Assembly (NCBI RefSeq): GCF_002250115.1
Contig: NZ_CP019985.1
Span: 3,968,001-4,032,000, forward strand
From: Shouchella clausii
GTDB taxonomy: Bacteria > Bacillota > Bacilli > Bacillales > Bacillaceae_D
Reading direction: 5' to 3'
Length of the DNA stretch: 64,000 bases
Both the position numbers and the translations under genes were made by a program. The notes under the pieces were generated by a model. It was not told the origin of the DNA. It did not search any database and was given only the letters and a program-made list of their open reading frames with translations. This document shows, piece by piece, positions 25,214-34,042 of this stretch. How positions within the stretch are numbered: position 1 is the stretch's first letter; every line of letters begins with the position of its first letter.

Positions 25214-25312
25214 ATGCCGCGTAAATTCCAGCGCCTGATTGTGTATATCATGATTGCAACCTTAGTCATTGGCACGATTCTAACAGGAGCAGCAGGACTC
25301 GGTTTTTTCTAA
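25214..25312 (+). CDS. prli42: Stressosome-associated miniprotein Prli42
   Basis: This is a 32-residue membrane peptide. It starts basic (MPRKFQRLIVY) and runs into one helix (IMIATLVIGTILTGAAGLGFF). The KxxRLIVYIM start and TGAA end match Prli42, which in Listeria anchors the stressosome to the membrane and is conserved in Firmicutes. GGGGAGG lies 6 bases before ATG. The gene ends at a hairpin split by a small mobile element. It is too short for default gene calling. Confidence 0.85.
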   Translation: MPRKFQRLIVYIMIATLVIGTILTGAAGLGFF

Positions 25313-25314
25313 GA

Positions 25315-25339
25315 AACAGTGCGCGAGAAGCGCACTGTT
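25315..25339. repeat. Terminator hairpin, left copy (flanks the MITE)
   Basis: This 25-bp copy consists of arms AACAGTGCGC and GCGCACTGTT around GAGAA. An identical copy lies at 25494-25518. Before the insertion a single hairpin would have served the prli42 and L,D-transpeptidase genes. Confidence 0.9.
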
Positions 25340-25493
25340 AAGGTTGTCGACAAAGTCGATAACCGCACTCAGACTGATAGAAAACGTTTGTCAGACGAGG
25401 AGTGCCGCCGAGGGAAGATGCGAATAGAACGGAGGTTCATGAGCATATGAGTGAGGCAAACGACGAAGTATGCGAGCGTTTGTCTACAGTCTG
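25340..25493. mobile_element. 154-bp MITE with IS1182-family-like ends
   Basis: The insert between the two hairpin copies has no open frame. Its left end shares TGTCGACAAAGTC with the right end of the IS1182-family element at 32506-34042. Its right end, read inward, is CAGACTGTAGACAAACGC against CAGACCGTAGACAAAACGCC in the IS left end. The inner part contains short stems (GGTTGTCGAC with GTCGATAACC; CAAACG with CGTTTG). These features fit a non-autonomous element moved in trans by that IS group, inserted at the foot of a terminator hairpin. Confidence 0.75.
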
Positions 25494-25518
25494 AACAGTG
25501 CGCGAGAAGCGCACTGTT
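25494..25518. repeat. Terminator hairpin, right copy (flanks the MITE)
   Basis: Identical 25-bp copy of the hairpin at 25315-25339. It ends one base before the stop codon of the L,D-transpeptidase gene. Confidence 0.9.
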
Positions 25519-26034
25519 CTAATTTATTAGCCCCGCTTCCTTCGCAATCGCTTGGAAGGAGCGATGTTCGTTGACAATGAATATTTTGCTGCCGATGTCA
25601 ACTTTTTCGTAAAGTCGTTCAATCGTCGGATTTGCGAGACGAATACAACCTGCAGACGCGCTATACCCGATTGAACCTGGTCGGTTAGTGCCATGTAGCC
25701 CATATGTCCGGCCTGCCGTTCCTAAGGCATCAAAACCGATCCATCTGCTTCCTAATGGATTACGGGCATCTCCACCGGGAATATTTTTTTTGCGGTAATA
25801 AGGCTGTTCTACTTTAACTAAAACCGTAAACTGTCCAAGGGGCGTTTCATCCCCTTTTTTCCCAGTGGCGACAGGATGAAATTCCGCAATGTGGTTGGCT
25901 TCAATTAACGCGAGCGTATTTGTACGGACGTTGACGATGACACTCGCTTGCTCGACCTCCCAATCCGTATCACCAGGCATTTGCAAGGGCTGTAGCGGCA
26001 TAACTAAAAATATGCACAAAAAAGACCATTTCAC
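25519..26034 (-). CDS. L,D-transpeptidase (ErfK/YbiS/YkuD family)
   Basis: The 171-residue protein has a signal peptide (WSFLCIFLVMPLQPL) and a YkuD domain ending in the catalytic motif HGTNRPGSIGYSASAGCIRL, which holds the His, Ser, Cys and Arg. It cross-links peptidoglycan or attaches proteins outside the membrane, and is resistant to most beta-lactams. It has no LysM repeat, unlike YkuD itself. GTG at 26034 follows AAAGGAGAGG by about 10 bases. The start codon lies in one arm of a long inverted repeat (26018-26092). It follows yqjA by 32 bases. Confidence 0.85.
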   Translation of the reverse strand: MKWSFLCIFLVMPLQPLQMPGDTDWEVEQASVIVNVRTNTLALIEANHIAEFHPVATGKKGDETPLGQFTVLVKVEQPYYRKKNIPGGDARNPLGSRWIGFDALGTAGRTYGLHGTNRPGSIGYSASAGCIRLANPTIERLYEKVDIGSKIFIVNEHRSFQAIAKEAGLIN

Positions 26035-26092
26035 TTAATATGCCTCTCCTTTGACGGATCTTTCCATTAGGCTTTGCGAAATGGTCTTTTTT
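26018..26092 (-). promoter_or_regulatory. Spaced 15-bp inverted repeat overlapping the L,D-transpeptidase start
   Basis: AAAAAAGACCATTTC (26018-26032) and its exact reverse complement (26078-26092) are 45 bases apart. On the minus strand the second arm is followed by a T run and includes the first codons of the L,D-transpeptidase. It could attenuate transcription or block translation after yqjA. Confidence 0.5.
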
Positions 26093-27050
26093 TATCCTGC
26101 TTGTTGCTCCAAAGCGCATCTTTCACTTGTAAATATTGTTCAAATTCATTCATCACATACAATAGTGATGACCTTGTTTCAAACTCCTCCCGCGTAGCCG
26201 GCAATGGCATAGCGCGAAAGGCTGCTTTTAGTTCTTCAAGCCGCAGCATAAAATAAGGAACAGAATTAGTCGGACTGACGGCAGCGCTCAATTCGCTTAA
26301 AAAATCGGCAATCGGCTCGCTTTGCGTTACCGCTCCCTCAAGGCTAGCTAAGTGCGGCATGATCCGTTCAATGATTTCTAATTGCTTTTCCCGCATGGCA
26401 AAGTAGTGATAATAATGGTCTTCTTCTCGCAACAAGTGGTTCTCCATTGCCTGAAGTGCGATTGTCTTGCTTTCTTTTAACAAATGGTCTGCTTCGGAAA
26501 TTTCTTTGCCATCCCAGTCGCTCTCCCCATCTCGAATAAAAGCAGCCAATTCCTGCAAAATAACAGCCAGTTTTTGTTCAAATTCAATCCGATAGCGGCG
26601 AAGCACATTGTCTTTAGACGGCATATATAAGTTCATAAGCAGCGCTGTGCCAATACCAATCACAATGAGCTGAAGTTCGTTCAAGAAAAACGCAAATGTC
26701 GCCTGCTTTTGCGTGTAAAGATGCATGACAATAACAGAACTAGTGACTATGCCTTGCGCCGACTTTGCAACGAGTACAACCGGGATGAACAATAAAATAA
26801 ACAGGCCAACAATGATCGGTTTGTAGCCCAATGCTTCAAACATGACCGCACTGATAACAATGCCAATCATACAGGCAACAAAACGTGCCCAAGAAACCAA
26901 TAGTGAGTTTTTCCTCGTAACCGAAATACATAAAATCGTAATGATTGCTGCAGAACTGGCATAATCCAATTTCAATGCTTCAGCTATGCTTAAAGCAATC
27001 ACGACACCAACAGCAGTCTTTAACGTGCGATAACCAATTTTAAATGGCAT
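26067..27050 (-). CDS. yqjA: YqjA-like membrane protein (DUF939 / aromatic acid exporter family)
   Basis: The 327-residue protein has about five N-terminal helices (for example LKTAVGVVIALSIAEAL, FVACMIGIVISAVMF, PIIVGLFILLFIPVVLV). The cytoplasmic C-terminal half of about 180 residues is helical and Glu-rich, including the DHYYHYFAMREKQLEIIERI helix. This matches YqjA/ArAE-type proteins of the FUSC group. Transport is inferred; no substrate is known. Together with yqjC and yqjE it recalls the B. subtilis yqj cluster, though here prli42 and the transpeptidase intervene. Confidence 0.8.
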   Translation of the reverse strand: MPFKIGYRTLKTAVGVVIALSIAEALKLDYASSAAIITILCISVTRKNSLLVSWARFVACMIGIVISAVMFEALGYKPIIVGLFILLFIPVVLVAKSAQGIVTSSVIVMHLYTQKQATFAFFLNELQLIVIGIGTALLMNLYMPSKDNVLRRYRIEFEQKLAVILQELAAFIRDGESDWDGKEISEADHLLKESKTIALQAMENHLLREEDHYYHYFAMREKQLEIIERIMPHLASLEGAVTQSEPIADFLSELSAAVSPTNSVPYFMLRLEELKAAFRAMPLPATREEFETRSSLLYVMNEFEQYLQVKDALWSNKQDKKRPFRKA

Positions 27051-27222
27051 TTGATCCCTTTTTTCTCCAGTCGTTATGGTTGTAGTGTACCACGGAAACG
27101 ACCGAAAATCGACTCGGGAATGCCCAACTTGCGGGACCTATTCTCTTTTTTCCTTTGTTTTGCGTTAGCTCAAACAACTACGTTCTTATGCTTGCAATAA
27201 TAGTGAACGATTCAGCCACGCT

Positions 27223-28182
27223 TTATCCATAGGTTAACATGGCCGCTTTTTCGCGTACCATTGACCTGTTTTTCGTTGTCATTGGCAAGATGACTTTTAC
27301 ATTCGTTCCTTTTTTATTTTTCGACTCGATGTCGATCAGGCCGCCATGCGTTTCGGCTACACGATAACAAATCATTAAGCCAAGGCCTGTTCCTTTTTCT
27401 TTTGTCGAGTAAAAGGGCTGGCCAATATAATGGAGTCTCTCCGCTGGAATTCCTGAACCAAAGTCTGTTATTTCCACACAAACATTTGCGCCTTCCGCAT
27501 ACATATTAATATGCACAGGCGAATGTTTCAAACTAGCATCAATCGCATTTTCTAGCAAGTTGTAAAACAATAGAAAAAGCTCTTTTCTTGACCCCAACAC
27601 GGTTGCTTCCTCGTTAATGTTTAGCTTAATAGGGTGACCGTCGGTAAGCTGCTTCACTTTGTTCTTTTTTAAGAGCGACTGCAAAAAGGCTGCCATTTGA
27701 ATCGATTCGTTTTCTCGGGCAGGAGGTTCTTCAGCTAACAGCACATAGTCATTAATAATGTTTTCAATTCGCTCCAATTCTATATTCATGAGGTCGATCT
27801 GGCTTGCACTCAACTCACCAATTTCCGAATAGAGTTGAATAAATCCTTTTATTGTTGTCAGCGGATTGCGGAGTTCGTGAGCTACCCCCGCCGATAAACG
27901 AGAGGCGACTTCCATTGCTTCTTTCCGTTTGTGCGCTTGTTTAAAAGGTTGCTTTAGTACGGACGCATAAAGACGTTTCTTGCCCAACTGAAACGGTTTC
28001 CCAGCACATACGATGTCTTCTTCGGAAATAAGCTGTTTTAGCCGTTTCCCGTGCAAATAGTCGATCGGTTTTCCTAAACACTCATGGGCAGCTCGATTCG
28101 CAAATAAAATGGTTGCCCCATCGTGAATGAAGTAACAATCTTCTGATAAGTCCAACAAACCGAACAGCTCCTCTATATCCAT
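27223..28182 (-). CDS. PAS-containing sensor histidine kinase (orphan, sporulation-kinase-like)
   Basis: The 319-residue cytoplasmic kinase has a PAS-like region at about 1-75 (IHDGATILFANRAAHECLG). A HisKA helix with the phosphorylated His in AGVAHELRNPLTTIKGFIQL follows. The ATPase domain has FYNLLENAIDAS (N box), DFGSGIP (G1) and GTGLGLMICYRVAETHGG (G2). It has no membrane helix and no response regulator nearby. This is the architecture of the KinA/KinE-type kinases that feed Spo0F. A sporulation role is a family-based inference. ATG at 28182 follows AAGGAAG. It overlaps a possible 37-codon upstream frame. Confidence 0.82.
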   Translation of the reverse strand: MDIEELFGLLDLSEDCYFIHDGATILFANRAAHECLGKPIDYLHGKRLKQLISEEDIVCAGKPFQLGKKRLYASVLKQPFKQAHKRKEAMEVASRLSAGVAHELRNPLTTIKGFIQLYSEIGELSASQIDLMNIELERIENIINDYVLLAEEPPARENESIQMAAFLQSLLKKNKVKQLTDGHPIKLNINEEATVLGSRKELFLLFYNLLENAIDASLKHSPVHINMYAEGANVCVEITDFGSGIPAERLHYIGQPFYSTKEKGTGLGLMICYRVAETHGGLIDIESKNKKGTNVKVILPMTTKNRSMVREKAAMLTYG

Positions 28183-28465
28183 TGCAATCTTCCTTGATTC
28201 CCTTGTTTACAAGCGCCAGACAGGCACAAAGGGGCAACGACTACTGCTAACATTGACATTGAACCATTTTCATTCATTGATTTCATGTTTAAAACCCACT
28301 TTCTGGACTTATCGTTTTCATTTTCTCTCCTTTTACAGAACTTCCGCTTGGAACCTCCCTTATTTTTGAAATCAAGAGACAGCAATCTACAAAAACATTC
28401 GTGAATTGCCAAAATGAATCCTTCTTCATTCTTTCTTTTTCGATCAAGAAATTTTGACAAGAACA

Positions 28466-28509
28466 ACAAAAAGCCGACATCGCTATGTCGACTAGTTGTC
28501 AGCTTTTTG
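28466..28509 (-). terminator. Terminator after the purine permease gene
   Basis: AAAAAGCTGACA and TGTCGGCTTTTT pair on the minus strand, with an inner GTCGACATAGCGATGTC stem. It lies about 45 bases past the permease stop. Confidence 0.75.
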
Positions 28510-28554
28510 CTTTGGGCTATTTTATCTACGAATAATGATAGGAGATTAACCAAA

Positions 28555-29844
28555 TCATCCTAAATTGGATAAAAGTAAGTGTAAAAAAAACAGCACACCA
28601 ACGACATACATCGTGGTGCTCACTTGGCGGTGTTGTTGAACGATCGTTTTTAACAACGTATAAGCAACAAACCCGAAAGCAATGCCGTCGGCAATTGAAT
28701 ACGTAAACGGAATTCCTATAACGATAAACATAGCAGGCAACCAATCGGAGATGTCAGCAAATGAAATTTCCCGTACTTCTTTCATCATTAAAGCGCCGAC
28801 GATGACGAGAATTGGCGCAATCGCACTATCAGGGATATGCACGAGCAGTGGAAACAGCAAAAATGTAAACAAAAACAACATGCCTGTTGTAATCGCTGAA
28901 ACTCCTGTTTTCCCCCCTGCTGCCAACCCTGCAGCCGTCTCAGCTGTGGAAACAGTGGGACTTGAGCCAAATACACCGCTGGCAAGCGCTGAGATAGCGT
29001 TGGCTTGGAGTGCCCTTTTTCCTTTATCTGGCCGTCCTAATTGTTTTGTATAGCCGGAAATCAGGCCGATGTTTTCAAACGTAAGCACCATTGTCATGGC
29101 AAAAACAGACGTCCAAAATGGCACAGTCGCAATTGCCGAAAATGACAATTGCCCAAAGACAGCCATTATGCCCTCCGTTGAAAACGTGATCGTATCCTTC
29201 ACATTAGGCACGTTCAGTACGAGCCCGATCCCAATTCCACATAAAATAGCCCATAAGAAATGTCCAGATATGCCACGGACAAACAAAAACAATGCGACCA
29301 CAAGAGTCAATAGCGTTGCGAGCGGCAACGGTTCAGATAAATTTGCCAGCTGAACCATTGTTTCACGGCTGTGTTCCACTATGCCCCCTTTTTGCAACCC
29401 AATAAACATAAGAAAACAACCGATTCCAGCTGTAATCCCATGTTTTAAGTCAGCTGGAATCCCTCTGTCAAGGATTGTCGCAAACCTAGTAAAGCTAATA
29501 ACGGCAAAAAGCACCCCAGCGACAAACACAACTGCTAACGCTTCTTGCCAGCTCATGCCTACCCCATGTACAAATGTATAAGCAAACATGGCATTAATGC
29601 CCATACCTGGAATTAACACAATCGGTGTATTGCTCCACACGCCCATTAGCAAACAGCCAAAAAAACAGGTTAGAATGGTCGCAAAAGCCGCCCCTGCAAC
29701 AGGCATGCCTGCATCTGCTAAAATCGAACTGTTTATAGCCACTATATAAACGGATGTTAAAAATGCAACCGTTCCAGCCCCAAGTTCTTGTTTCATCGTC
29801 GTGTCGTGTTTATGCAACTGAAAAAATGACAATAACCGATTCAT
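28555..29844 (-). CDS. NCS2/AzgA-family purine (guanine/hypoxanthine) permease
   Basis: The 429-residue protein has about 13 hydrophobic segments and the AzgA-type motifs. These include TVAFLTSVYIVAINSSIL, IPGMGINAMFAYTFV (substrate region), GIPADLKHGITAGIG and GSSPTVSTAETAAGLAAGGKTG (the NCS2 signature region). It imports purine bases with protons, like B. subtilis PbuG or PbuO. The leader is short and holds no purine riboswitch that I can see. Instead a perfect palindrome sits just after a probable start point. It is divergent from msrA. Confidence 0.85.
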   Translation of the reverse strand: MNRLLSFFQLHKHDTTMKQELGAGTVAFLTSVYIVAINSSILADAGMPVAGAAFATILTCFFGCLLMGVWSNTPIVLIPGMGINAMFAYTFVHGVGMSWQEALAVVFVAGVLFAVISFTRFATILDRGIPADLKHGITAGIGCFLMFIGLQKGGIVEHSRETMVQLANLSEPLPLATLLTLVVALFLFVRGISGHFLWAILCGIGIGLVLNVPNVKDTITFSTEGIMAVFGQLSFSAIATVPFWTSVFAMTMVLTFENIGLISGYTKQLGRPDKGKRALQANAISALASGVFGSSPTVSTAETAAGLAAGGKTGVSAITTGMLFLFTFLLFPLLVHIPDSAIAPILVIVGALMMKEVREISFADISDWLPAMFIVIGIPFTYSIADGIAFGFVAYTLLKTIVQQHRQVSTTMYVVGVLFFLHLLLSNLG

Positions 29845-29882
29845 ATAAAGGCGCTCTCTTTATGAATAAACCCTCACCCGCC

Positions 29883-29896
29883 CAGTGCATGCACTG
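29883..29896. promoter_or_regulatory. 14-bp palindrome between permease and msrA
   Basis: CAGTGCATGCACTG is a perfect palindrome. It lies close to a probable minus-strand start (TATAAA-like box at about 29904-29911) and 76 bases upstream of an extended -10 (TGGTATACT, 29969-29977) for msrA. It may be an operator for one or both genes. Confidence 0.45.
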
Positions 29897-30007
29897 CACT
29901 AAGTATTTATACTAGCACAGCTTTTATGGAAATGGAAAGCTGCTGATAAGATGCCCAGCTTGTGGGTATGGTATACTAAAGAAACACGCTTTAAGGAGGA
30001 GTGAAGG

Positions 30008-30544
30008 TTGGCAAAACTAGAAAAAGCAACATTTGCAGGCGGTTGTTTTTGGTGTATGGTAAAACCATTTGACTCCTATGACGGGATTGAAACGGTCACA
30101 TCAGGCTATACTGGCGGGCATACGATAAACCCGACATACAAAGAGGTATGCAGTGAAACAACCGGCCATTTTGAAGCGGTACAAATCGTTTATGATGCTG
30201 CTGTTTTTCCATACAGCAAACTTCTGGAAATTTTCTGGCAACAAATTGACCCAACTGATCCTGGAGGCCAGTTCCATGACCGTGGGGATTCCTACCGGAC
30301 GGCTATTTTCTACCATAACGAAACACAAAAGACAGAAGCGGAACACTCAAAAAAACAACTAGAACAGAGCGGCAAATTTAGCAAGCCCATCGCTACGCTC
30401 ATATTGCCTGCAAAGCCTTTTTATCCTGCGGAAGGCTATCACCAAGATTATTACAAAAAAAACCCGTTCCATTATCAAATGTATCGCCGCGGCTCAGGGC
30501 GTGAAGCGTTTATTCAAAAGCATTGGGGAGGAGAAACAACATGA
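30008..30544 (+). CDS. msrA: Peptide methionine sulfoxide reductase A
   Basis: This enzyme reduces the S epimer of methionine sulfoxide in proteins. The 178-residue chain has the active-site motif AGGCFWCM with the catalytic Cys, the GYTGGH loop, [12 protein letters not shown] and [10 protein letters not shown]. The start is TTG, about 8 bases after AAGGAGGAG. It overlaps msrB by 4 bases (ATGA), so the two repair both epimers from one transcript. Confidence 0.93.
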   Translation: MAKLEKATFAGGCFWCMVKPFDSYDGIETVTSGYTGGHTINPTYKEVCSETTGHFEAVQIVYDAAVFPYSKLLEIFWQQIDPTDPGGQFHDRGDSYRTAIFYHNETQKTEAEHSKKQLEQSGKFSKPIATLILPAKPFYPAEGYHQDYYKKNPFHYQMYRRGSGREAFIQKHWGGETT

Positions 30545-30975
30545 CCAAGCCACAAAAAGACGTGTTAAAAAAGAAATTAACGCCGATGCAATACTTCGTA
30601 ACTCAAGAAAATGGCACGGAACCGCCTTTTCAAAATGAATATTATGAAACAGAAGAGGAAGGCATCTATGTAGACGTTGTTTCAGGTAAACCGCTTTTTT
30701 CTTCAAAGGATAAATATGACGCAGGCTGTGGTTGGCCAAGCTTCACCAAACCGATTGATGAAGCAGAAATCATCGAAAAAGAAGACAGGAGCCATTTTAT
30801 GGTGCGTACAGAAGTACGGAGTAAAAACGCTGACTCCCATTTGGGGCATGTCTTTCCAGATGGCCCAGGGCCAAACGGACTTCGCTACTGCATCAACTCT
30901 GCTGCATTGCGGTTTATTCCTAAAACAAAACTCAAAGAAGCGGGCTACGGCGCCTACGAAGAGCTATTTGACTAA
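30541..30975 (+). CDS. msrB: Peptide methionine sulfoxide reductase B
   Basis: This enzyme reduces the R epimer of methionine sulfoxide. The 144-residue product has [29 protein letters not shown] and the catalytic [12 protein letters not shown]. It lacks the two CxxC zinc pairs found in some family members, as does B. subtilis MsrB. The start ATG at 30541 overlaps the msrA stop, with GGGGAGGAGA upstream inside msrA. A terminator follows. Confidence 0.93.
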   Translation: MTKPQKDVLKKKLTPMQYFVTQENGTEPPFQNEYYETEEEGIYVDVVSGKPLFSSKDKYDAGCGWPSFTKPIDEAEIIEKEDRSHFMVRTEVRSKNADSHLGHVFPDGPGPNGLRYCINSAALRFIPKTKLKEAGYGAYEELFD

Positions 30976-30983
30976 AGTCTGAA

Positions 30984-31009
30984 GCAGAGGAAAATTCCTC
31001 TGCTGTTTT
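30984..31009 (+). terminator. Terminator after msrAB
   Basis: GCAGAGGAA and TTCCTCTGC pair around two bases, followed by TGTTTTC. It lies just past the msrB stop. Confidence 0.8.
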
Positions 31010-31088
31010 CGTTAAGTTTTCCCGGCAATTCTGGTATGATAGATTTGGAGTTTGTAATTCATTTCGATCATAAAAAGGGTGATGAAAA

Positions 31089-32477
31089 ATGGAAACGCGT
31101 ACAGAAAGAGATACAATCGGCGAAATCGAAGTTCCAGCAGACCGTTTTTGGGGCGCACAAACACAGCGTAGCCTGGAAAACTTTAAAATTGGCACCGAAA
31201 AAATTCCTTTTGAAGTTGTTCTCGCCTTCGCCCACTTGAAGAAAGCTGCAGCGATTGTCAATGGGCGCTTAAAAGGACTCGATTCTCGCAAAGTTGAAGC
31301 GATTACATATGCAGCCGACAAAGTTATTGAGGGCGGACTCGAAGATCATTTCCCTTTAGTTGTCTGGCAAACAGGCAGCGGCACGCAGTCTAACATGAAT
31401 ATGAATGAAGTGCTGGCCTACTTAGCGAACCAATACTTGGATGAAAATGGACATCATGATGTTCGTGTCCACCCAAACGACGATGTCAACCACTCACAAA
31501 GTTCAAACGATACATTTCCAACAGCAATGCATGTCGCTACTGTCGTTTTTGCGGAAGAAAACCTCCTTCCAGCGATTCGCGCCTTCAAAGACACACTTGC
31601 TGAAAAAGAAGAGGCCTTTGCGGATGTTGTGAAAATTGGCCGTACACACTTGCAAGATGCGACCCCGCTCACATTTGGGCAAGAAATCAGCGGTTGGAAA
31701 CATATGCTCCAAACATGCGAAACACTGATTAGCGAAGCACTTGAACATGTACGCTCTCTTACGATCGGCGGAACCGCTGTTGGCACTGGCTTAAACGCGC
31801 CAATCGGTTTTAGCAAAGAAGTTTCTGCTCAACTTACAAACCAAACAGGCGTAACGTTTAAAGCATCGGAAAACTTTTTCCATGGCTTGACAAGCCACGA
31901 CGAGCTTGTTCATTTTCATGGCGCATTGAAAGCACTAGCTGCCGATGCATTTAAAATTGCAAACGACATTCGCTTACTTGCAAGCGGGCCGCGCTGTGGC
32001 ATTGGTGAAGTGTTAATTCCAGCCAATGAACCAGGAAGCTCGATCATGCCTGGCAAAGTCAATCCGACACAAAGTGAAGCGTTAACGATGGTAGCCGCCC
32101 AAGTTATGGGGAACGATGCGGCAGTCGGCTTTGCCGCAAGCCAAGGCCATTTTCAGCTAAATGTATTTAAACCAGTCATTATTTACAACGTCCTTCAATC
32201 GATGCGCCTTCTGGCAGACGGGCTGAACAACTTCCGCAACAAATGTTTAGTTGGCTTAAAAGCAGATGAAGAAAAAATGACGCAATTGCTAAATGAATCC
32301 CTTATGCTTGTAACTGCTCTAAACCCGCACATCGGCTACGAAAATGCCGCAAAAATTGCGAAAAAAGCACATGCTGAAAACACAACACTTAAAGAAGCTG
32401 CTATTGAGTCAGGGTTGCTGACTGAAGAACAATTTGATGAATATGTAGTGCCAAAGGAAATGATTGCTCCAAAATAA
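31089..32477 (+). CDS. fumC: Class II fumarate hydratase
   Basis: This TCA-cycle enzyme interconverts fumarate and malate. The 462-residue protein starts [20 protein letters not shown]. It has the superfamily signatures [37 protein letters not shown] and [15 protein letters not shown], the last holding the mobile catalytic loop. ATG at 31089 follows AAGGGTGATG. The gene ended in a hairpin terminator whose 3' foot is now occupied by an IS1182-family insertion, so its own T tail has been moved about 1.5 kb away. Confidence 0.93.
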   Translation: METRTERDTIGEIEVPADRFWGAQTQRSLENFKIGTEKIPFEVVLAFAHLKKAAAIVNGRLKGLDSRKVEAITYAADKVIEGGLEDHFPLVVWQTGSGTQSNMNMNEVLAYLANQYLDENGHHDVRVHPNDDVNHSQSSNDTFPTAMHVATVVFAEENLLPAIRAFKDTLAEKEEAFADVVKIGRTHLQDATPLTFGQEISGWKHMLQTCETLISEALEHVRSLTIGGTAVGTGLNAPIGFSKEVSAQLTNQTGVTFKASENFFHGLTSHDELVHFHGALKALAADAFKIANDIRLLASGPRCGIGEVLIPANEPGSSIMPGKVNPTQSEALTMVAAQVMGNDAAVGFAASQGHFQLNVFKPVIIYNVLQSMRLLADGLNNFRNKCLVGLKADEEKMTQLLNESLMLVTALNPHIGYENAAKIAKKAHAENTTLKEAAIESGLLTEEQFDEYVVPKEMIAPK

Positions 32478-33949
32478 ACAAAAAAGCAGGCAGACATGCC
32501 TGCTTCAGACCGTAGACAAAACGCCTTTGAGAAAATGATTCTCAAAGGCGTTTTGTTGATGATAAAGAGATGGATGGATATTGGAGACTTTGGAGTTGGA
32601 GGGGTGTTCCTCCTCCAACTCCAGGTGGCTAATTTTTTCAAGTTCATCGCAGCGAAAACAAGCATCGCCTGCATTGCATTTTTTTCCAACCCTTTCAGGT
32701 TGGTCCAACGCAGACCATGCTTCTGTTTCAGATCGGCAAAGACACGCTCAATCGTTTCTTTTCGCTTGGCATAGATGTCTCGGTTCCGTTCCGTATGCCT
32801 CAGATGTTCTGCCTCATCCAGAGCATCTTGCCAAATATGGCGAAGAACGAGCTTTTGGTGGTTTTGGCTCTTTGTACATTGAGCGAGCAGCGGGCACGTC
32901 TCACAAATTCGAGGGTCGGAGACATATTCCCGGTACCCCTCTCGATTCGTCGTTCGGTAAGAAAGCACCTGGTTTTGTGGGCAGAGAAAACAATCGTAGT
33001 ATTCATCATAGACAAACTCGTTTTTACGGATATAGCCTTTAGGGGTCATCGGGCGTTTATACGGCATAACAGGATGAACGCCTTCTTCTTGAAGTTTTTT
33101 GGCAATGGCAGGCGTTTTATAGCCCGCATCCACAGCGGCCACCTTCGGTCGGCACACCTTGTCTTTCAATTGGTCAAACAGTTCGTGGAATACTTGGCTG
33201 TCGTGGACATTCGCCGGTTTTACGATCGTTCCTAAAACAAATCCATTGGCATCACAAGCGGTATGGAAACTGTAGGCAAACATCTTTTCCCGCTCGCTTT
33301 TAGCGTAGTAGCCACTCTCAGGATCCGTGGTACTCTCCTTGACCTCCCTCGTAGGATCTTTTTTCGAGGGAGGCAGGGGCTTTTTTCCGTTTTTCACCCG
33401 TTCCCCATTGATTTCTTCTTCTAGTTGGTTTTGATAGGCACGCGTCTCGGTGCGTACGACCTTTTTACGATGCTTTCGTTTATTGGCGTTGGCTTTAATG
33501 GAAGTCGAGTCGATAAAAGCCACCTCTGGACTCACAAATCCTTTGTCCATAGCTTGTTTCAGAATCCGATAAAAGAGTTGTTCAAACACGTCACTGTCCC
33601 GGAAACGACGAACGTAGTTCTTCCCAAACGTAGAAAAGTGGGGAATCTTGTCCTCAAAGCCAAATCCTAAAAACCAACGGTAGGCCACATTGGTTTCGAT
33701 TTCTTTAATCGTTTGGCGCATCGAACGAATCCCAAAGATGTATTGAATGAAAACCATTTTGATTAACACCACGGGATCGACACTCGGCCGGCCCCTGTCT
33801 TTTGAATAAAGGTCTTCGACAAGGTCATAAATGAAATCAAAGTCAATCGCCGCATCAAGCTTCCGAACGAGATGATCCTCTGGCACCAGCTTTTCAATCC
33901 AGACCATCTCCATCTGCATCCGTTTATCTTCCAGCTGTTTGGACAACAT
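32336..33949 (-). CDS. IS1182-family transposase (DDE), reads past the IS end
   Basis: The transposase begins [15 protein letters not shown] (ATG 33949 after GAGAGG). The N-terminal domain has [15 protein letters not shown] and [19 protein letters not shown]. The DDE core has [16 protein letters not shown], the second Asp in [11 protein letters not shown], and the Glu in [19 protein letters not shown] Cys cluster ([19 protein letters not shown]) is also typical. No stop occurs before the IS boundary at 32506, so about 56 codons of the frame lie in the flank, opposite fumC. The family-like part ends near [13 protein letters not shown]. Core residues look intact. Confidence 0.88.
   Translation of the reverse strand: MLSKQLEDKRMQMEMVWIEKLVPEDHLVRKLDAAIDFDFIYDLVEDLYSKDRGRPSVDPVVLIKMVFIQYIFGIRSMRQTIKEIETNVAYRWFLGFGFEDKIPHFSTFGKNYVRRFRDSDVFEQLFYRILKQAMDKGFVSPEVAFIDSTSIKANANKRKHRKKVVRTETRAYQNQLEEEINGERVKNGKKPLPPSKKDPTREVKESTTDPESGYYAKSEREKMFAYSFHTACDANGFVLGTIVKPANVHDSQVFHELFDQLKDKVCRPKVAAVDAGYKTPAIAKKLQEEGVHPVMPYKRPMTPKGYIRKNEFVYDEYYDCFLCPQNQVLSYRTTNREGYREYVSDPRICETCPLLAQCTKSQNHQKLVLRHIWQDALDEAEHLRHTERNRDIYAKRKETIERVFADLKQKHGLRWTNLKGLEKNAMQAMLVFAAMNLKKLATWSWRRNTPPTPKSPISIHLFIINKTPLRIIFSKAFCLRSEAGMSACFFVYFGAIISFGTTYSSNCSSVSNPDSIAASLSVVFSACAFFAIFAAFS
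32484..32505. repeat. fumC terminator hairpin, left copy
   Basis: Arms AAGCAGGC and GCCTGCTT around AGACAT, 22 bp. An identical copy stands at 34043-34064. This left copy follows fumC but has lost its T tail to the insertion. Confidence 0.92.
32522..32550 (-). terminator. Hairpin at the left IS end
   Basis: CGCCTTTGAGA and TCTCAAAGGCG pair, and the minus strand continues TTTTGTC. It can end the transposase transcript inside the element. Confidence 0.75.
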
Positions 33950-33997
33950 GTTTCCTCTCACCCCGTACCCTTTTTCTCTTTTTTATTGTACAAAAAA

Positions 33998-34040
33998 GCC
34001 TGTCGACTGTCTCGGGAAAACCGAGACTTTGTCGACAGGC
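33998..34040 (-). terminator. Hairpin at the right IS end
   Basis: GCCTGTCGAC and GTCGACAGGC enclose CTCGG with CCGAG. On the minus strand the stem is followed by TTTTTTG, just upstream of the transposase. It should block outside transcription from entering the transposase gene. Confidence 0.75.
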
Positions 34041-34042
34041 TG

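Larger units (their letters stand above)
32506..34042 (-). mobile_element. IS1182-family insertion sequence (1537 bp)
   Basis: The element lies exactly between two 22-bp copies of a terminator hairpin. Its ends are imperfect inverted repeats: CAGACCGTAGACAAAACGCC at the left and, read inward, CAGCCTGTCGACAAAGTCTC at the right. One transposase gene fills it. Hairpins sit at both ends inside the element (32522-32550 and 33998-34040). These may stop transcription leaving and entering the element. IS1182-family elements such as IS1272 are known to target inverted repeats. Confidence 0.9.

Noticed and set aside
29845-30007. Purine riboswitch upstream of the purine permease
   Set aside because: The leader lacks the conserved loops and the three-stem layout; only a palindrome is present.
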